The notes: generated by a model from the sequence alone, not told the origin. A DNA stretch of 64,000 bases from Viola odorata (GCA_963691705.1 OY829538.1:33128836-33192835), one strand, 5' to 3'; counted from the stretch's first letter, positions 34,497 through 46,882 are shown. Translations and numbers: made by a program.

Positions 34497-36107
34497 ATGA
34501 TCACGGGATCGGAGCCAATCCGATCATCATCCTCTAATATCCCTTTCTCAATCCGCAGACAGTTATTCCCTTTTGCTACTGCTGATCTTTCTATGACGAC
34601 ACAACTAATTATTTCGGGATCTCTGAACCTCTCGGCTGGAATTGCTGGGGGACTGACCTCCTCGCAGACGGACATCTTGTCATCTCAGATAGCGGGATCT
34701 GATTTCTCCACTCCTCTTTCGGGGGGATCTGTGCTCAACCGTGAACATCCCTTTGCAATGGAAATAGCGGCCTTTCGTTCTCGGCTGGAATATTTGACTG
34801 AAATGGCTGCAAGAGTCACGCCTGGTGCTTCTGGATCTAGTCTCCCTCCCCGCGTCATGTTCACACCATCTATTGTTGCTGATCGACCTTTATCACCGTT
34901 ATTTCCAGAAAACTTCCAGATGCCTTTATCCGCGGGAAATCCTCCGATTAGTGTTGAGCAGTTTACTCAAGGAAGAGTAGAGGCTTACGTACCACAAATG
35001 CCGCAAGGTCTCCTCCTGCCAGGGGACAGGCAACTTGAGGGGGTTAGGAACCGGTGGGATGGACGGAGGGAAGGAGCCAACAGAAGCGTGTCTCCTGAGT
35101 ACAGTGAAAGATCCAGTAGTCGAAGGTATCGAAGTCGTTCGCACAGGAGCTGCAGTCGATCTCCTAGACGACATCTTACGCCAGAACCACGAAATAGGGG
35201 GCGTCAGGTCGAAATGTCTTCTCCGCGTCAGGCGCGTGAAATTCTTGATGATACATCGGGCCACCCATTTAGCCGTCGTATAAGGCGTCACAGGGTCAGT
35301 CGGCGCGTGAAGCTTCCCACTGATATTTATGATGGCACCAAGGATCCCATCTCCCACATTAATAAAGTGAAGGATTTTGTTCAGTTTCAGACCCACAGTG
35401 ATGTGGCGTTATGCCAAATATTTGTTATGACATTATCGGGTGTTGCGCGTCTTTGGTTTGAGGGTCTCTCTGGTGGATCCATTAATAATTTCTCACAATT
35501 AGAATCTAAATTCTGGAGCAGATTTAGCACGGCAATTCCAATCAGGAAATCTGCCGCCGCGTTATTTGACATACAACGAAGGCCTCAAGAAACCTTAAAG
35601 GAATTTCTTAGTCGCTTCGATTTGGAAATGTCCTTAACGCCGGGCGTTACTATTGATTTTGTTATAGAAGCTCTGAAAAGGAACTGCCGCTATGGAAAGC
35701 TGAAAGACGCGCTCATGGTGGACCCTCTAGTAACTTTAGATGCGTTGAGGCTTAAAGCCCACAATTACGCAAAAATGGAAGAGGAAGAAAATAGAGATAA
35801 GACGTATAACGCGCCGCATGGGACATCTTAAATTACTACTGCTCCCGCGAAGCTACTACCTGACGACCATTTTATCGACGATTACGCCAGGTGGAAGGAC
35901 CATATCCCCAAGGCCTCCAACAAACAGAAGGGTCATTTTTCGAAGGGAAAAACCGGTGGTTCCCCCTCTCGACGTCACGGGGATTCTTATAAGAATCAGA
36001 CGTACGACCCAGATTTTCCTTCTCTTAACGTACCTTGGGCAGAGATTTTAGCGATAGCAGAACAGCAAAATCTTCCCATCCGCTACCCCGCGCCTACGAA
36101 ACCAGGA
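34497..36107 (+). pseudogene. F gag
   Basis: The frame is open from 34446, but the first ATG is at 34497. The N-terminal part is Ser-rich, followed by a strongly basic Arg/Ser segment (about 35090-35200) and a retrotransposon Gag domain at about 35310-35790 ('PTDIYDGTKDP', 'LWFEGLSGGSI', 'FWSRFSTAIPI', 'LKEFLSRFDLE'). A TAA at 35829-35831 interrupts an otherwise continuous frame. Gag forms the particle that packages the RNA. Confidence 0.75.
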
Positions 36108-36977
36108 GTGCTTCTAGGGAGAAGGGAGAATGCTTATTGTAAATTCCACAAAGCCAGGGGTCATTCCACAGAAGCGTGCAGAGAGTTAAGATCGGCGATA
36201 GAACGTTTGGTGGAAGAAGGATATTTAGGAGAATTTGCCACCCAGATAAGAGAAGATGCCAGAAATAATCTCATCAAAAGGACAGCAGACGAACCACCAG
36301 TTCCTCCTCGCGTGCCGCAGAAGGATGATGCTCCTAGAGGTAAAGACAGGGAAACTCTTACGGTTGATGACGAATATATCCCTATGATTAACATTATCGC
36401 GGGAGGAACCCCTTATATGGACGAATCAGAGCATCTGACAGCCGCGAAAGGAGACAAGCGCACACGTGATGGCATGACAAAAAAAGGAGATGCGATAGGC
36501 ATATTGGATCGAATGATATTATCCTTTTCCGAAGAGGATGAGAAAGGCGTCGTCTATCCGCACAATGATGCATTGGTGGTTACGCCCGTCATCGCCAGTC
36601 ATGGAATCAGAAGAACTCTTATCGATAACGGGAGCGCGGTGAACCTCTTTTCGCTGGAAGCATACAATCTCATGAAACGACCTGATAATGAGCTAACGCC
36701 TAGCAAACGGCCTATAGTTGGCGTTGATGGGGTTCCAATCCCTGTCACGGGGGTGATTACTTTGCCCATATACTTCCGAGAAGATACCTACAAACGATCA
36801 GAGAACCTGTTGTTCCTTGTTGTGGATCTGAATTTGCCTTACAATGTCGTGCTCGGACGACCTTTCCTCAACCGCTTTGGAGCGGTGATATCTCAGAAGC
36901 ATCTAAAGATGAAGTACCCCTCCTGGGATGGGGTAGTATCCATAAAGGGCGATCAAAAGCTAGCGGCGGAGTGCTAG
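36108..36977 (+). pseudogene. F late Gag and protease
   Basis: In frame with gag. It starts with a Tat-type 'CKFHKARGHSTEACREL' zinc-knuckle-like motif and continues to a retropepsin domain with active site 'IDNGSAVNLF' (Asp codon 36624-36626) and 'YNVVLGRPFLNRFGAVIS' (about 36840-36895). The frame ends at TAG 36975-36977, again in frame with the following pol, so the stop is probably a point mutation. Confidence 0.75.
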
Positions 36978-36983
36978 TCGCTC

Positions 36984-38456
36984 ATGACTCAAAGAAGCTG
37001 CGATAGGTACGTGTGTATAGTAGCGGACCCCTATGAGCAGAGTGATGAGAAGCGTGCTCAACCTCTGGACAAAATGGTACCCATTCCGGCAATCGGTATA
37101 GAGGAAGCAAGTTTCCTGATCAGTGAAAAACTCAGCCCAGCGGAAAACCTTCAACTGGCCCGACTGCTGAACAAATGCCAAGGAGATTTCGCGTGGAAAC
37201 CCTCCGACATGCCAGGTATTTCGCGGGAAATAGCCAAACATCGGCTCAATGTGGACCCAGATGCCAGGCCGGTACAGCAAAAGCGACGCGCGTTCTCTAA
37301 TGAAAAGGCGTTAGCTGTAGATAAGGAGGTAGCAAAGCTTCTTGACGCAGGGTTTATCCGCGAAGTTCAATATCCCACCTGGCTAGCGAACCCTGTCCTT
37401 GTTCCTAAGCCCAATGGGGATTGGCGTATGTGCATCGACTTCACAGATTTAAGTGATGCCTGCCCTAAGGATTGCTACCCGCTTCCTCGCATAGATCAGT
37501 TAGTTGATCAGACCGCTGGATACGCTTATCTAAGCTCACTGGACGCCAACTCTGGATACCATCAGATCCCCATGGCCCGGGAAGATGAAGAAAAGACTGC
37601 GTTTCTCACTCCAAATGCCACCTACTGTTATACGGCGATGCCGTTTGGGCTGAAGAACGCCGGGGCTACGTTCCAACGTATGGCCAACAAGATATTCGAA
37701 GAGCAAATAGGGAGGAATGTGGAAGCATACGTTGACGATATATTGGTGAAGAGCGCAAGCTTTCAAGATCACCTACGAGACTTAAAGGAAGTCTTTGACG
37801 TAATGAAAAGGTATCGCATGAAGTTAAATCCCCGAAAATGCATGTTTGCATTTCAAACAGGAAAATTCTTGGGCTACGTGGTCAGCCAAAAAGGCATCCT
37901 GCCTAACCCCTCAAAGGTTAAGGCCATACAAGACATGATATCGCCAAGAACCATTAAAGAGGTGCAAAGGCTAACAGGGCGAGTCATTGCCCTTGGGCGA
38001 TTCATTTCCAAGCAAGGAGAAAAGTGTCTCCCTTTTTTCAAAGTCATACGCAAGAAAGCCTCATTCGGGTGGACCCCGGAATGTGAGGAGGCATTTATCG
38101 GGCTAAAGGATTACCTATCGTTTGACTTATTATTGACGAGACCCGAAGTAGGCGATACCTTATATCTGTATCTTGGCGCCGCAGATGAAGTGGTCAGTGT
38201 CGTCCTCATTCGCGATGATAACCACTCTCATCGCCCGGTCTATTTTGTGAGCCACGTCCTAAAGGATGCGGAGTTGTGATACGCATGAATCGAAAAGATA
38301 GCGTTCGCTCTTATACAAGCCACCCGCAAAATGGATCGATATTTTCAGTCTTATTCCGCTATCGTACTCACAGACCAGCCTCTGAAAAGAATATTTCGAA
38401 AGCCTGAATCTTCCGGAAGAATGTTGATTTGGGCACTCGAATTAGAATAGTACGGA
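36984..38456 (+). pseudogene. F reverse transcriptase and first RNase H
   Basis: Reverse transcriptase motifs are complete: 'NPVLVPKPNGDWRMCIDF', 'YPLPRIDQLVD', 'MPFGLKNAGATFQRMANK' and YVDD at 37728-37739. The gypsy RNase H follows (about 38040-38450). It is broken by TGA at 38277-38279, TGA at 38286-38288 and TAG at 38448-38450, all in the same frame. The two TGA codons fit CGA Arg codons of the family. It copies element RNA into DNA. Confidence 0.8.
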
Positions 38457-40367
38457 TTGAGGTATCAGTCTCGACCGTCCGTAAAGGCTCAAATCCTGGC
38501 TGATTTCATAGCGGAATGTACTTTTACAGAAGATCCTTTGGACGGCGTACCTGAAGCGGAATGGGGCGATATGGATCTCCCGTTCCAGGAAACCTACACG
38601 GACCTCTGGATCGTCCATGTGGATGGAGCCAAAAACCAAGAGCTGGCTGGAGCTGGAATCTTTATAAATGGGCCGCACGATATGCAAATACGATACGCCA
38701 TTCGAATCCTACAGCCGTTATCTAATAACACGGCAGAGTATGAGGCGTTGCTAGCCTGGCTCAGAATAGGGAAAGGACTTTCCTCTAAAGGGAGGCACGA
38801 TACCGGAAGAGCAGGAGACCTGCGTCTAAAAATCTGTGGTGATTCCAAGTTGATAATTGACCAGGTCTTGGGGCACTCTCAGGCCCGGGAACCCATCATG
38901 ATTCAATATCTCGCCAAAGTAAAGCGAGAATTGTTGGAAATAAAGAAAGAGGGCATGCAGATCAGCTTCGAGCATATCCCCAGGGAGGAAAACGCTAAAG
39001 CTGACAACCTAGCCAAAATGGACGCGAATCCGGAAGCATCCATACCCAAGGGCGTATATTATCGTGAGCTATCGGTACCATCCTTCATGGAAGAGCAAGC
39101 GTCTTTATGTGTGGAGGAGCGTGAGAGCGACTGGAGAATTCCCGTAATCAAATTCTTGAAACACGAGGAACTGCCTGAGGATACCGCTGAAAAGAAGAAG
39201 GTACTGAGACAGGCAACTCGCTGTACTTACTATGACGGGGATCTGATTCGAAGATGTTTTTCTCACCCTGCCGCCAAATGTATAACTGAACAAGAGGGTC
39301 TTCACACCTTGTGCGAAATCCATGAAGGAGTATGTGGTATGCACGCGTCAGGCGGTACCTTAGCGGCACAAGTTTTCCGATCCGGATTCTACTGGCCCAC
39401 CATCCGAAGAGATTGCCACAACTATGTGCAAACCTGCCCTAAGTGCCAGGAATTTGCCAAGATTCCTCGGCGGCCTGCCACTGAAATATCTGAAAGTATT
39501 GCCCCTTGTCCTTTTGCTAGATGGGGGATCGGTATCCTAGGCCCATTCCCAAAGGCAAGGTCTCAACTGAAATTTGTGATAGTGGCGGTAGACTATTTCA
39601 CTAAGTGGGCAGAAGCTGAAGCGGTCGCCACAATCACGGCAGAAAAAACTTGGCGTTTCCTCAAATATCAAGTTATCATGAGGTTTGGCGTACCTCATAT
39701 CCTTGTCAGCGATAATGGGACGCTGTTCACCAGCCAGTTCTTCAAAGACCAGTGCTCAGAATTTGGAATCGAGCAACGTTTTTCCTCCGTGGCTCATCCG
39801 CAAACTAATGGACAAGCGGAAGTAACCAATCAGAGCATCCTTAGTGGCATCAAGAAAAACCTAGAAGGGTCTAAAAAGAAATGGGCTGATGAGCTACCAT
39901 ACGTGATGTGGGCGTACCGCATGACCGTTAAGACTACCACCGGAGAAACACCTTTCGCGTTGGCCTTTGGGACCGAAGTTGTTACACCGGTGCAAATTGG
40001 AACCATGAGCCTACGGGTGGCTCACTTTCGGGAAGAACTGAATGAGGAAAGGTTATGAGCTAACCTGGACGCGTTACCAGAAGTCCGAGAGGAAATCCTT
40101 CTGAAAACGCAGCATTACAAACGAAAGATGGCCCGTTATCATAACAGGCGCGTCAAAGAACGGTTGCTGAAAGCCGGTGACCTGGTGCTCAGAGACAAGC
40201 GAGCGGCAGGGCAATGCATGGGAAAACTCAGTCCAAACTGGGATGGACCATATCGCGTCACCCACGTTGTCGGGAAAGGAGCCTATCATCTGGAGACTCT
40301 CGATGGTACACCCTTATCCAACTCTTGGAATATCGCTCGCTTGAAGTTATATTACTCTAGAATTTGA
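38457..40367 (+). pseudogene. F second RNase H and integrase
   Basis: Starts with an archaeal-type RNase H ('LWIVHVDGAKNQELAGAGI', 'NNTAEYEALLAWL', 'REENAKADNLAKM'), the added domain of the Tat lineage. Integrase follows: zinc region 'HEGVCGMH' and 'CPKC' (about 39310-39450), catalytic Asp at 39711-39713 and Glu at 39819-39821. The position of the first catalytic Asp holds GGT, Gly (39531-39533). A TGA at 40056-40058 replaces a probable CGA. The frame then continues in the same phase to the end at 40367. Confidence 0.8.
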
Positions 40368-41470
40368 TTTTATCTGCACCTTTGATTTATGTCAACCCTA
40401 ACCATGACTAACGCTCGATGAGAGAGCTTTCGTGGAAGTTTGTGGTTGCCTTTATGCAGATAAAAAAGGGGGTATTTTGGGGAAGTGAAAAGTCCTATCC
40501 TTGTGATGGCCGGTCTTGATCAGATGGCCCATTAAGTGAGGGCACTACCCACCATACCTTGAATTAGCGTCGGATTGAAAGATCCTAGACGCCCCCGGGG
40601 GTGAAAAGTCCTATCCTTGTGATGACCGATCTTGATCAGATGGCTCATTAAGTGAGGGCATCACCCGGTATCTTTGGGAGTGAAAAGTCCTTTTTTTGTA
40701 CTGACCGTTCTCGTGGAGACAGCCCAGCAAGATCAGCCACGCCCCAAAGAAATAGAAACTCCGTTCTAGAAACAAGAATCCTATCTTAACGACTGGGCTG
40801 CTGCAGCTAGGTCATTAAGTAAGGACACGGTTCTAGACGCGAGGGCAACGCCCAAAAGTGAAAATTCCCTAGCCTTGTGATAGTCGTCTCGATCTGACAG
40901 CTCTCTAAGACGAGGCACTTTAAGGGCCGATCGTGAAAATAGGGAAATGCGGAGAATCGTGAAATCCCGGCTAGTAACTAGATGTGTAATCCCTGGTGAA
41001 GTATAGAGCTGATAGCGAAAGCGATTCCCGCGGGTTCCAGGGTAACGCCCTATGATGGCAGCGAAAAGGCTCCTACGGGTAATTACTATCCCTCGTAATG
41101 TGTTTTTGTTACTGATGATTTACAATTGAGAATGCGCAGAATACTTTTCGGGCAGCGGAAGGAGTGAGGATCTCGTAAGCAGAGATATCGCTAGGCTTAT
41201 CGAGAAAGTTAACCCAATACCAAATTCTGTAATTTTGGTGGGGAACGCTAAGGATCTATTCGGAAAAGTAAGCGCATTGGGAAAACATGGCAAAGATAAC
41301 GCCAAAGGAGTTTGCAAAGAGGCGACTAAATAAAGGAAAGTCAGCAATAAAAGTGGCTTGAACACATCGAAATGTTTAAAGGGGGCTACAAACTTTGGTG
41401 GTCAAAATAATGAATAAAAATTTAGTGACGCTTGATCACTAAGGAAAGAGAGGTAAAGCCTCGAAGCACG
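40368..41470. repeat. F repeat-rich spacer after pol
   Basis: No gene. A purine tract 'ataaaaaaggggg' lies at about 40460-40473. After it, a unit of about 60 bp beginning 'gtgaaaagtcctatccttgtgatg' and ending 'cattaagtgagggca' occurs at about 40485, 40601 and 40679 (partial), with a weaker copy at about 40855. Hypervariable tandem repeats between pol and the 3' LTR are known in plant Tat elements. Confidence 0.6.
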
Positions 41471-42594
41471 TCAACCTTCGGGGTGCCTCCGTTTCCAGCC
41501 TGCCGCTTTAGCTTGGCGAAAGCCCTCCTCATTAAGATGGCCAGATCTTCGTTTGAAAGCGGCAGTGACCTCATCGGTTTTGTACGCGTCAACCCCGTGG
41601 ACTTCTTCAAAGCAAGCAACCAAAATAGCGGCAGTCTGCTCGAAGTGCCACATGCTCCTATCGACTAACTCTTCCTCCAGGGCAGCTTTCTCCTTGGCCA
41701 GGGATGACTTCTCATTCTCCAAGGCAGTAACTTTGGCCCTCTCCGCTGCCAAGGCGACAGATTGTTCTTCTTTCTGCTTCTGATGAGCCAACAATAAGTT
41801 TGTACGCTCCTCCAGCAACTTTTTCTTCTCATTCCGCTCTCGTGCTAATTCTTCCAAAGAGGAGGAAAGAGAAGCAGCCTGATGCTGCGCTTCCTCCGCC
41901 CAGTAATGGAACTGCATCATATTTGTAAAAAGGTTGGAGCGTAATGAGTTCACCCTGTCAACCACGGGCCTGGAAAGGAAGGCTTCTCGTTCTGTCGCAG
42001 ACGCCAGTACTTGGGAAGCCAGCAAAGCCGTAACCTCATCCGAGCCGTCACCCCCAGTACCGCCAGACCAGTGTTACGCAGATCGTACAGTGCAACTTGA
42101 TGGGTCACAGTAACGGCCCCACTTAGCAGACTAAGATCCGCCACAAAGTTAAAGGTGGTACCTCATTCGCCATAACGGGCCTGTAGGGGGATTCTTGAAG
42201 GAACGAAGGCCAGAGGCAAAGGAGAGCGAGCCTGTGTGGACGAAACCCCTGGAGCAAAATAAGCGCCATGAGGCTGATAGCCTGAAAAATCTGGCATAAC
42301 CTCCTGATATCCCATGTTGGAGGAATATGCGTGAACAGGACCACCAAAAGAATTGGGCGAAACCCTGAAAGTCTCGCCCGTGCCTAAATTCTCCAGAAAT
42401 CCTGACGGATTCCCTCCCTGGAGAACAGCCGTAGAGTCAAACCCGTCCGCAGATCTGTTCTCCATCTCGGCGGTAGAGGAAGATGGATTTCTGCCCTCCT
42501 CTCCCAACCGCTATCTCTTCTTAGAGCCAGTCAGCGCATAGCCCAAATCCATATCGCCTGAGGGAAGAGCGGAGGTAGCGACAGCAATAGTGTC

Positions 42595-42688
42595 CTGCCA
42601 AAAACGCGATATGAAATAAAGAAAAGAAAGAAATCAAACAATGACAGACATACAAATGTAGTATATCGTGGCTAAAAGGCACCCTTAC
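42595..42688 (-). other. Intron 2 of aORF4 (F)
   Basis: 94 nt, GTAAGG...TTTGGCAG, phase 0. The matching intron in G is 103 nt (63149-63251), also phase 0, followed by the same 'GACAC'. Confidence 0.65.
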
Positions 42689-43050
42689 CATATCAGCGTT
42701 GGGAGGAGGTGCTTCTGAAGAGCCTGCCTAGTCCAAAGAAGGTGTAAGAGCGGCGACACTTCTCATTTTTCTCTTCTTTTTTCCTTTGGCAATGGCCTTA
42801 GGAGCCTTGGAAGAAGAAGAAGGCTGGGCAGGAGGAGCAGAGATGGTCACAAGGGGAATGCCTGAAGGAATGTCAGGATCCCCCACACCGGCCGAAGAAG
42901 AGGAAACTTGAACAAGAATAGCGGAAGTAGCTGGAAGATCGGTGGGGTTATCAGTTGCTTCTGTGGAAGTAGCTCTCTCTTTTTCTTCTCTCTCTTGAGC
43001 CCTTTTCAAGCGTCTCCTTAAGCTCTCAGGTTTATAGTTGGGATCCGTCG

Positions 43051-43120
43051 CTAGGAAAGCACAAAATAACGTCAGCATTAGTATCAGCGATAACAAAGAA
43101 AGGAGTAACGCGACACTCAC
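43051..43120 (-). other. Intron 1 of aORF4 (F)
   Basis: 70 nt, GTGAGTGTCGCG...TTTCCTAG, phase 1. The matching intron in G has the same length (70 nt) and an almost identical donor. Confidence 0.7.
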
Positions 43121-43998
43121 GTTTAACACAAGATTGAATGTCCATTATACAAGCCACTTGACGAATGTGAACGCTGATTTCCAGTTTGAGCAATGTGTTT
43201 AACCAGTCTTGCTCACATTTCGGAAGGGTCCCTGGTCGGCTCCAGACGTTGTCATCCACGTTTTGGTTAAACCCAGATCGCCACCAGGAACCAAGATCTC
43301 CAGGAAGATCTATCACAAAAAACTCCTTTTTCCAGGCATCAACGAAAGACTCGATATGGAGGAGTTTCCAAGTAAAAGACTTCAGAGAGTCATCGTCAAA
43401 ACGGGGCGATATCGTTATCACCCCCGGTATTTCATCAGCTTAAAAAGAGATTTAAGCAGTAGAAGGGAAGGGGAAGTAATCCCTTTGTATTTGCAAAGTT
43501 CCAGAAAAGCATAAACACAACAATATGCATTTGGGGATAGTTGGGCCGGAGTCAGATCGCCGACAACAAGCAATTCTTTGACAAAAGAGTCAATGGGAAG
43601 CCGAAAGCCATAACGGAACATTTGCGCATACATGACCCTACGATTGCCCGTCAAAACGTTGTTCAAAAGTAGTGACTCAGGGGCAACAGTGGTTTTATAA
43701 TCATCAGGAATATCAGCATTATGGGCGGCCAAATGCTCACGGAGAGCGGCCTCAGATGTGATAACACTAGCCATAATATCCATCCTTTTCTCATCGGCAG
43801 ATTTCGACTCAGTACGGCGAGTCTTAGCCATGGCAGAATTAAAGAATTAAAAGATGAAGAAGACGATGGAGGAGAAAGGAAATACCTTCAGAGAAAAGCA
43901 CTTCAAAGAACCTTGAATAGTGGGGAGAAAATGAGACTGCTAAAAGAAAATATGAGAAATGGGATGATAAAAGAAAAGGGAAAAGAATAAATATTGGG

Positions 43999-44005
43999 TT
44001 TTATA
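43999..44005 (-). promoter_or_regulatory. TATA box of aORF4 (F)
   Basis: TATAAAA on the minus strand, about 170 bp before the ATG. G has AATAAAA at 61843-61848, about 175 bp before its ATG, in similar flanking sequence. Confidence 0.5.
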
Positions 44006-44446
44006 ACCCTAATGATCGAACGAAACGACAAATGCCACAGTCGTTGCGTGGAAGCGGCATAAGGAACAGACTCAGACAATGAGTACAATCCTAGAAAAGC
44101 GCTACAACGCCTCGGTTTAGGTAAAGTACTCAAGCACGCTAGCCCGTGGTGCTGGAAGAAATGGACACGTGTGCCTGCACAATCACGACTTTTCTAAGGA
44201 AAGGATAGCAAGCATTAAATGCTCTGAAAAGCAGGTACCATCTCTTGGGAAAAACAAGAGCGATATCGCAAGAAAGGAGATAACGCAAGATGGCGTTGAT
44301 TAAAAGAATAGCGTTGGGTTAACGCGAAAAGGCGGAATGAAAATCAAATAGCAATCAAATACAAGTATTGTCGCACAATAAGGCGTTATTACAAGACAAA
44401 GAAACAAATAAGCGGAAAATCTTCTAAATAGAGCAACCTCGATTAA
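44006..44446. other. Spacer between aORF3 and aORF4 of F
   Basis: No gene. It should hold the 3' end of aORF3 and the promoter of aORF4. Several 'aacgc/gcgtt' motifs recur. Confidence 0.4.
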
Positions 44447-46688
44447 TCATGGGCCCTCGCGAGCATCGCGATCACCATTCCTCCGCTTTTCTCCAGAAGA
44501 AGGAAGATCTCTCTCACCTTCGCCCAAATCCTTCAGTCTCTTGGAAGCGTAATCGGTCAGCACTGACGAGTCAACAGTTCCCTGGCGATAGAGACTCATA
44601 AATCCAGCGATACAAATATCCATGGTCTTGTTCTTCCACCAGGCTATCTTTGAAGGCACTTTGGCCAAATCCGCATCACGAGATGCTATCTCTTCGCGAA
44701 GGAAGATATTCTTTCTGTCAGCCACCACCAATTCCGCCTCCAGAAGGTCTATCTTAGCCTTCCCTTTTGATCTTTCTCGAGCAAGCTCAGCGCGACAGTC
44801 GTCCAACTCCGCTCGGGTCCGCTCCTGAAGCTGCGACATCTCCGTTACCTTCCCTAAAGCAACATCTAGTTCTCCCTTTAAATCAAGAGAAGGCTGAACC
44901 TTGTCACGCTGATCCTCGAAAAAGTAGTTTAACTCGCGGAAGCAGGCCAGCATGTCAGTCAGAAGACGTGAATGTCGTATGTTGGGTGGACGCCGCAAGA
45001 ACTCTTCTTTGTCCTTCGAAGAAGTAAACATTTGCCCCACTATCGGGCCCACTGGCTCCTCTCGCGATGACGGGTCCGATACTCCTAAAGCACGGAGACC
45101 GTCGGTGCCAAGGGAAGACAAGTCCAACTGATAAGCGATGGGGCCTTGAAGACCTTGAGGGGAAAGATTGGCGATATAAGGAGGAGAGCAATTTTTTGCA
45201 GAATCACCAATGCCCGAAATCGAAGAAAGAAACAAAGGCTGAGGCTTCCGTGGAGGAGGAGCGATTGGATTCGGAGTTGGTAAGTTCACATCTGGAATAA
45301 AGGAGCGAATAGGGGAGCTAGGACCGCCAGACACTGAGGGAGAGCCCATCGCTGCCGAAGCCTCGTTAACCTTGGGAGGAATGGCAGAGGGCACCTTGGT
45401 AACTTCCGTCACTGGCAAGGGGCCCGTAACGTGCGAGGCGTCAACTTCCTTGGAAGAAACCCCATTGATTTCCTCCACGGAAGGAACTGGTGGGTCAGAC
45501 TTGTCTTTGCGAACTCTCTTTACGAGACGCTCTGTTTCGGCAGCGATCTCTTCGCTATCATCCTCGGTTGACTCCGTGGCAGGATCACTTTTTCTGGACC
45601 TAAGTTTCATTCGTTGGGCAAGGGTGGCATGACACAGCTCAGAACCAGTATCCATGCTTCCGCTATCACTGTCAACCTCTTCAATCACGGGATTACTTGG
45701 GGCCACTCCCTTACCGCGAGGCGGCAACCAATTCTCAAGGAAACGGGAAGGTCGGGCAGATGTGTTGCGTGTCGCGACGGTTTTGTTTCTCCTTCCTCGA
45801 GGCGGAATAGGCGGACGACTAGAGCCTTCGGGTGGAGGAGAAAGAGGTAATGTCTGAAGCGGCACCACGTTTAGAGAAGTGTCACTTTCCTCGGAGGATC
45901 GACCCTCAGCGTTACCTGCCGATAAAATATTTTAATATGACAAGAAAGTCGAAGTGATAAGGCGATAAAAGAAAAGACTCACCAACGACACACTCTGACA
46001 GAGGCCTGAACCGAGAAAATTCCCGAATGCGGAAAGGCCCTTCTATTTCTAATAAGGCGTTAACATTGGATACATCCATACTAGACAGCACATCTGGTTC
46101 TCGCCAAGCGGCACTGGTAATCTCTCGGTTGAAACCACCGCGCCAATACCGAGAGGGCAAGCGAAGGGTGAAAAAGCCATTTTTCTAGTTGTCCACATTC
46201 TCTTCGAAACCTTGAAAATTCCGCCAGACGAACCGAACAAGAGCACCATTCCATCTTGGGGTAATATCCACTAAGCAGTTGTGACACCTCAAGGTGAAAA
46301 ACGTGTGGAACAGATCGAGCGATGGAGCGAAAATATGCTTCATCTCACACGAACGAAGAAAGGCGTAAAACCCACACCAGGAAGGTGGAGTTATTTGAAC
46401 GGGATTGAGATCGTAATGGTTTAGCAGCTTCATCAGAGAAGTATGAAGCGGGAGACGAAACCCGTAGGTAAACATCTTGAAATAAACCAACCGGAATGTC
46501 CCCCACATGGCGTCAGTGAGCCGAGTATCCTTCAATGGGACAAAGGGGCGGTATCCCATTGGAAAAGTGATACCGTTCTTCTCTAACTCAGCCCTCAAAA
46601 CCTCATTACAATCAAAAACACTATGAGCTCTCCTGACTTCGGGATCTAGAGGATTTTCGATATTTGCAGAAGGCCTAGCGCGAGACAT
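44447..46688 (-). pseudogene. aORF3 of F: antisense gene with one intron
   Basis: Start ATG at 46688. Exon 1 46688-45983 (706 nt), intron 45982-45916, exon 2 45915-44447 (1469 nt). The spliced length is 2175 nt, and exon 2 is in frame with exon 1. Exon 1 encodes a domain like that of aORF4 ('FTYGFRLPLHTSLMKLL', 'QITPPSWCGFYAFLRSC', 'PSLDLFHTFFTL'). Exon 2 has a Pro-rich linker with 'SRFLENWLPPRGK', then acidic and Ser/Pro-rich parts and a C-terminal coiled coil ('ELDDCRAELARERSKGKAK'). The only in-frame stop is TAG at 46185-46187, also present in G. Confidence 0.65.
45916..45982 (-). other. Intron of aORF3 (F)
   Basis: 67 nt, GTGAGTCTTTTC...ATCGGCAG, phase 1. It joins exons whose frames match. 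The G counterpart is 64 nt (60022-60085). Confidence 0.7.
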
Positions 46689-46875
46689 AATGGAATGGAA
46701 AGTAAAGCTATGGCAATAGAGAAGCAAAATACCTGGAGCAGAGAACCAGTGAATCGGCCGTCGGCACCGGCGAGCAATTGCAGTAAAATCCCTCGGGAAG
46801 AAAGAAGCACAGAAGAAAGGAAATACGAAGAATTTTGAAATATTAGCAAAAAATACTAAAAGAGAAGAGCAAATT

Positions 46876-46882
46876 CCTTATA
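46876..46882 (-). promoter_or_regulatory. TATA box of aORF3 (F)
   Basis: TATAAGG on the minus strand, about 190 bp before the ATG. G has TTTAAAAGG at 59116-59124, about 195 bp before its ATG, both preceded by an 'AACC' sequence. Confidence 0.5.

Larger units (their letters stand above)
41471..43831 (-). pseudogene. aORF4 of F: antisense gene with two introns
   Basis: Gene on the strand opposite to pol, start ATG at 43831. Exon 1 43831-43121, intron 43120-43051, exon 2 43050-42689, intron 42688-42595, exon 3 from 42594 to 41471. Exon 1 has 'FRYGFRLPIDSFVKELL', 'QLSPNAYCCVYAFLELC' and 'PSLLLLKSLFKL', which resemble the family named putative gypsy-type transposon (Transposase_28). Exon 2 is basic and Ser/Ala-rich with 'KGKKKRKMRS', a possible nuclear signal. 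The end is a coiled coil. Breaks: a lost G near 43421, a TAG in exon 3 after 'GSKKR', a TGA near 42163 and a frame change near 42030. The matching gene in G is at 62022-64000. Confidence 0.65.
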
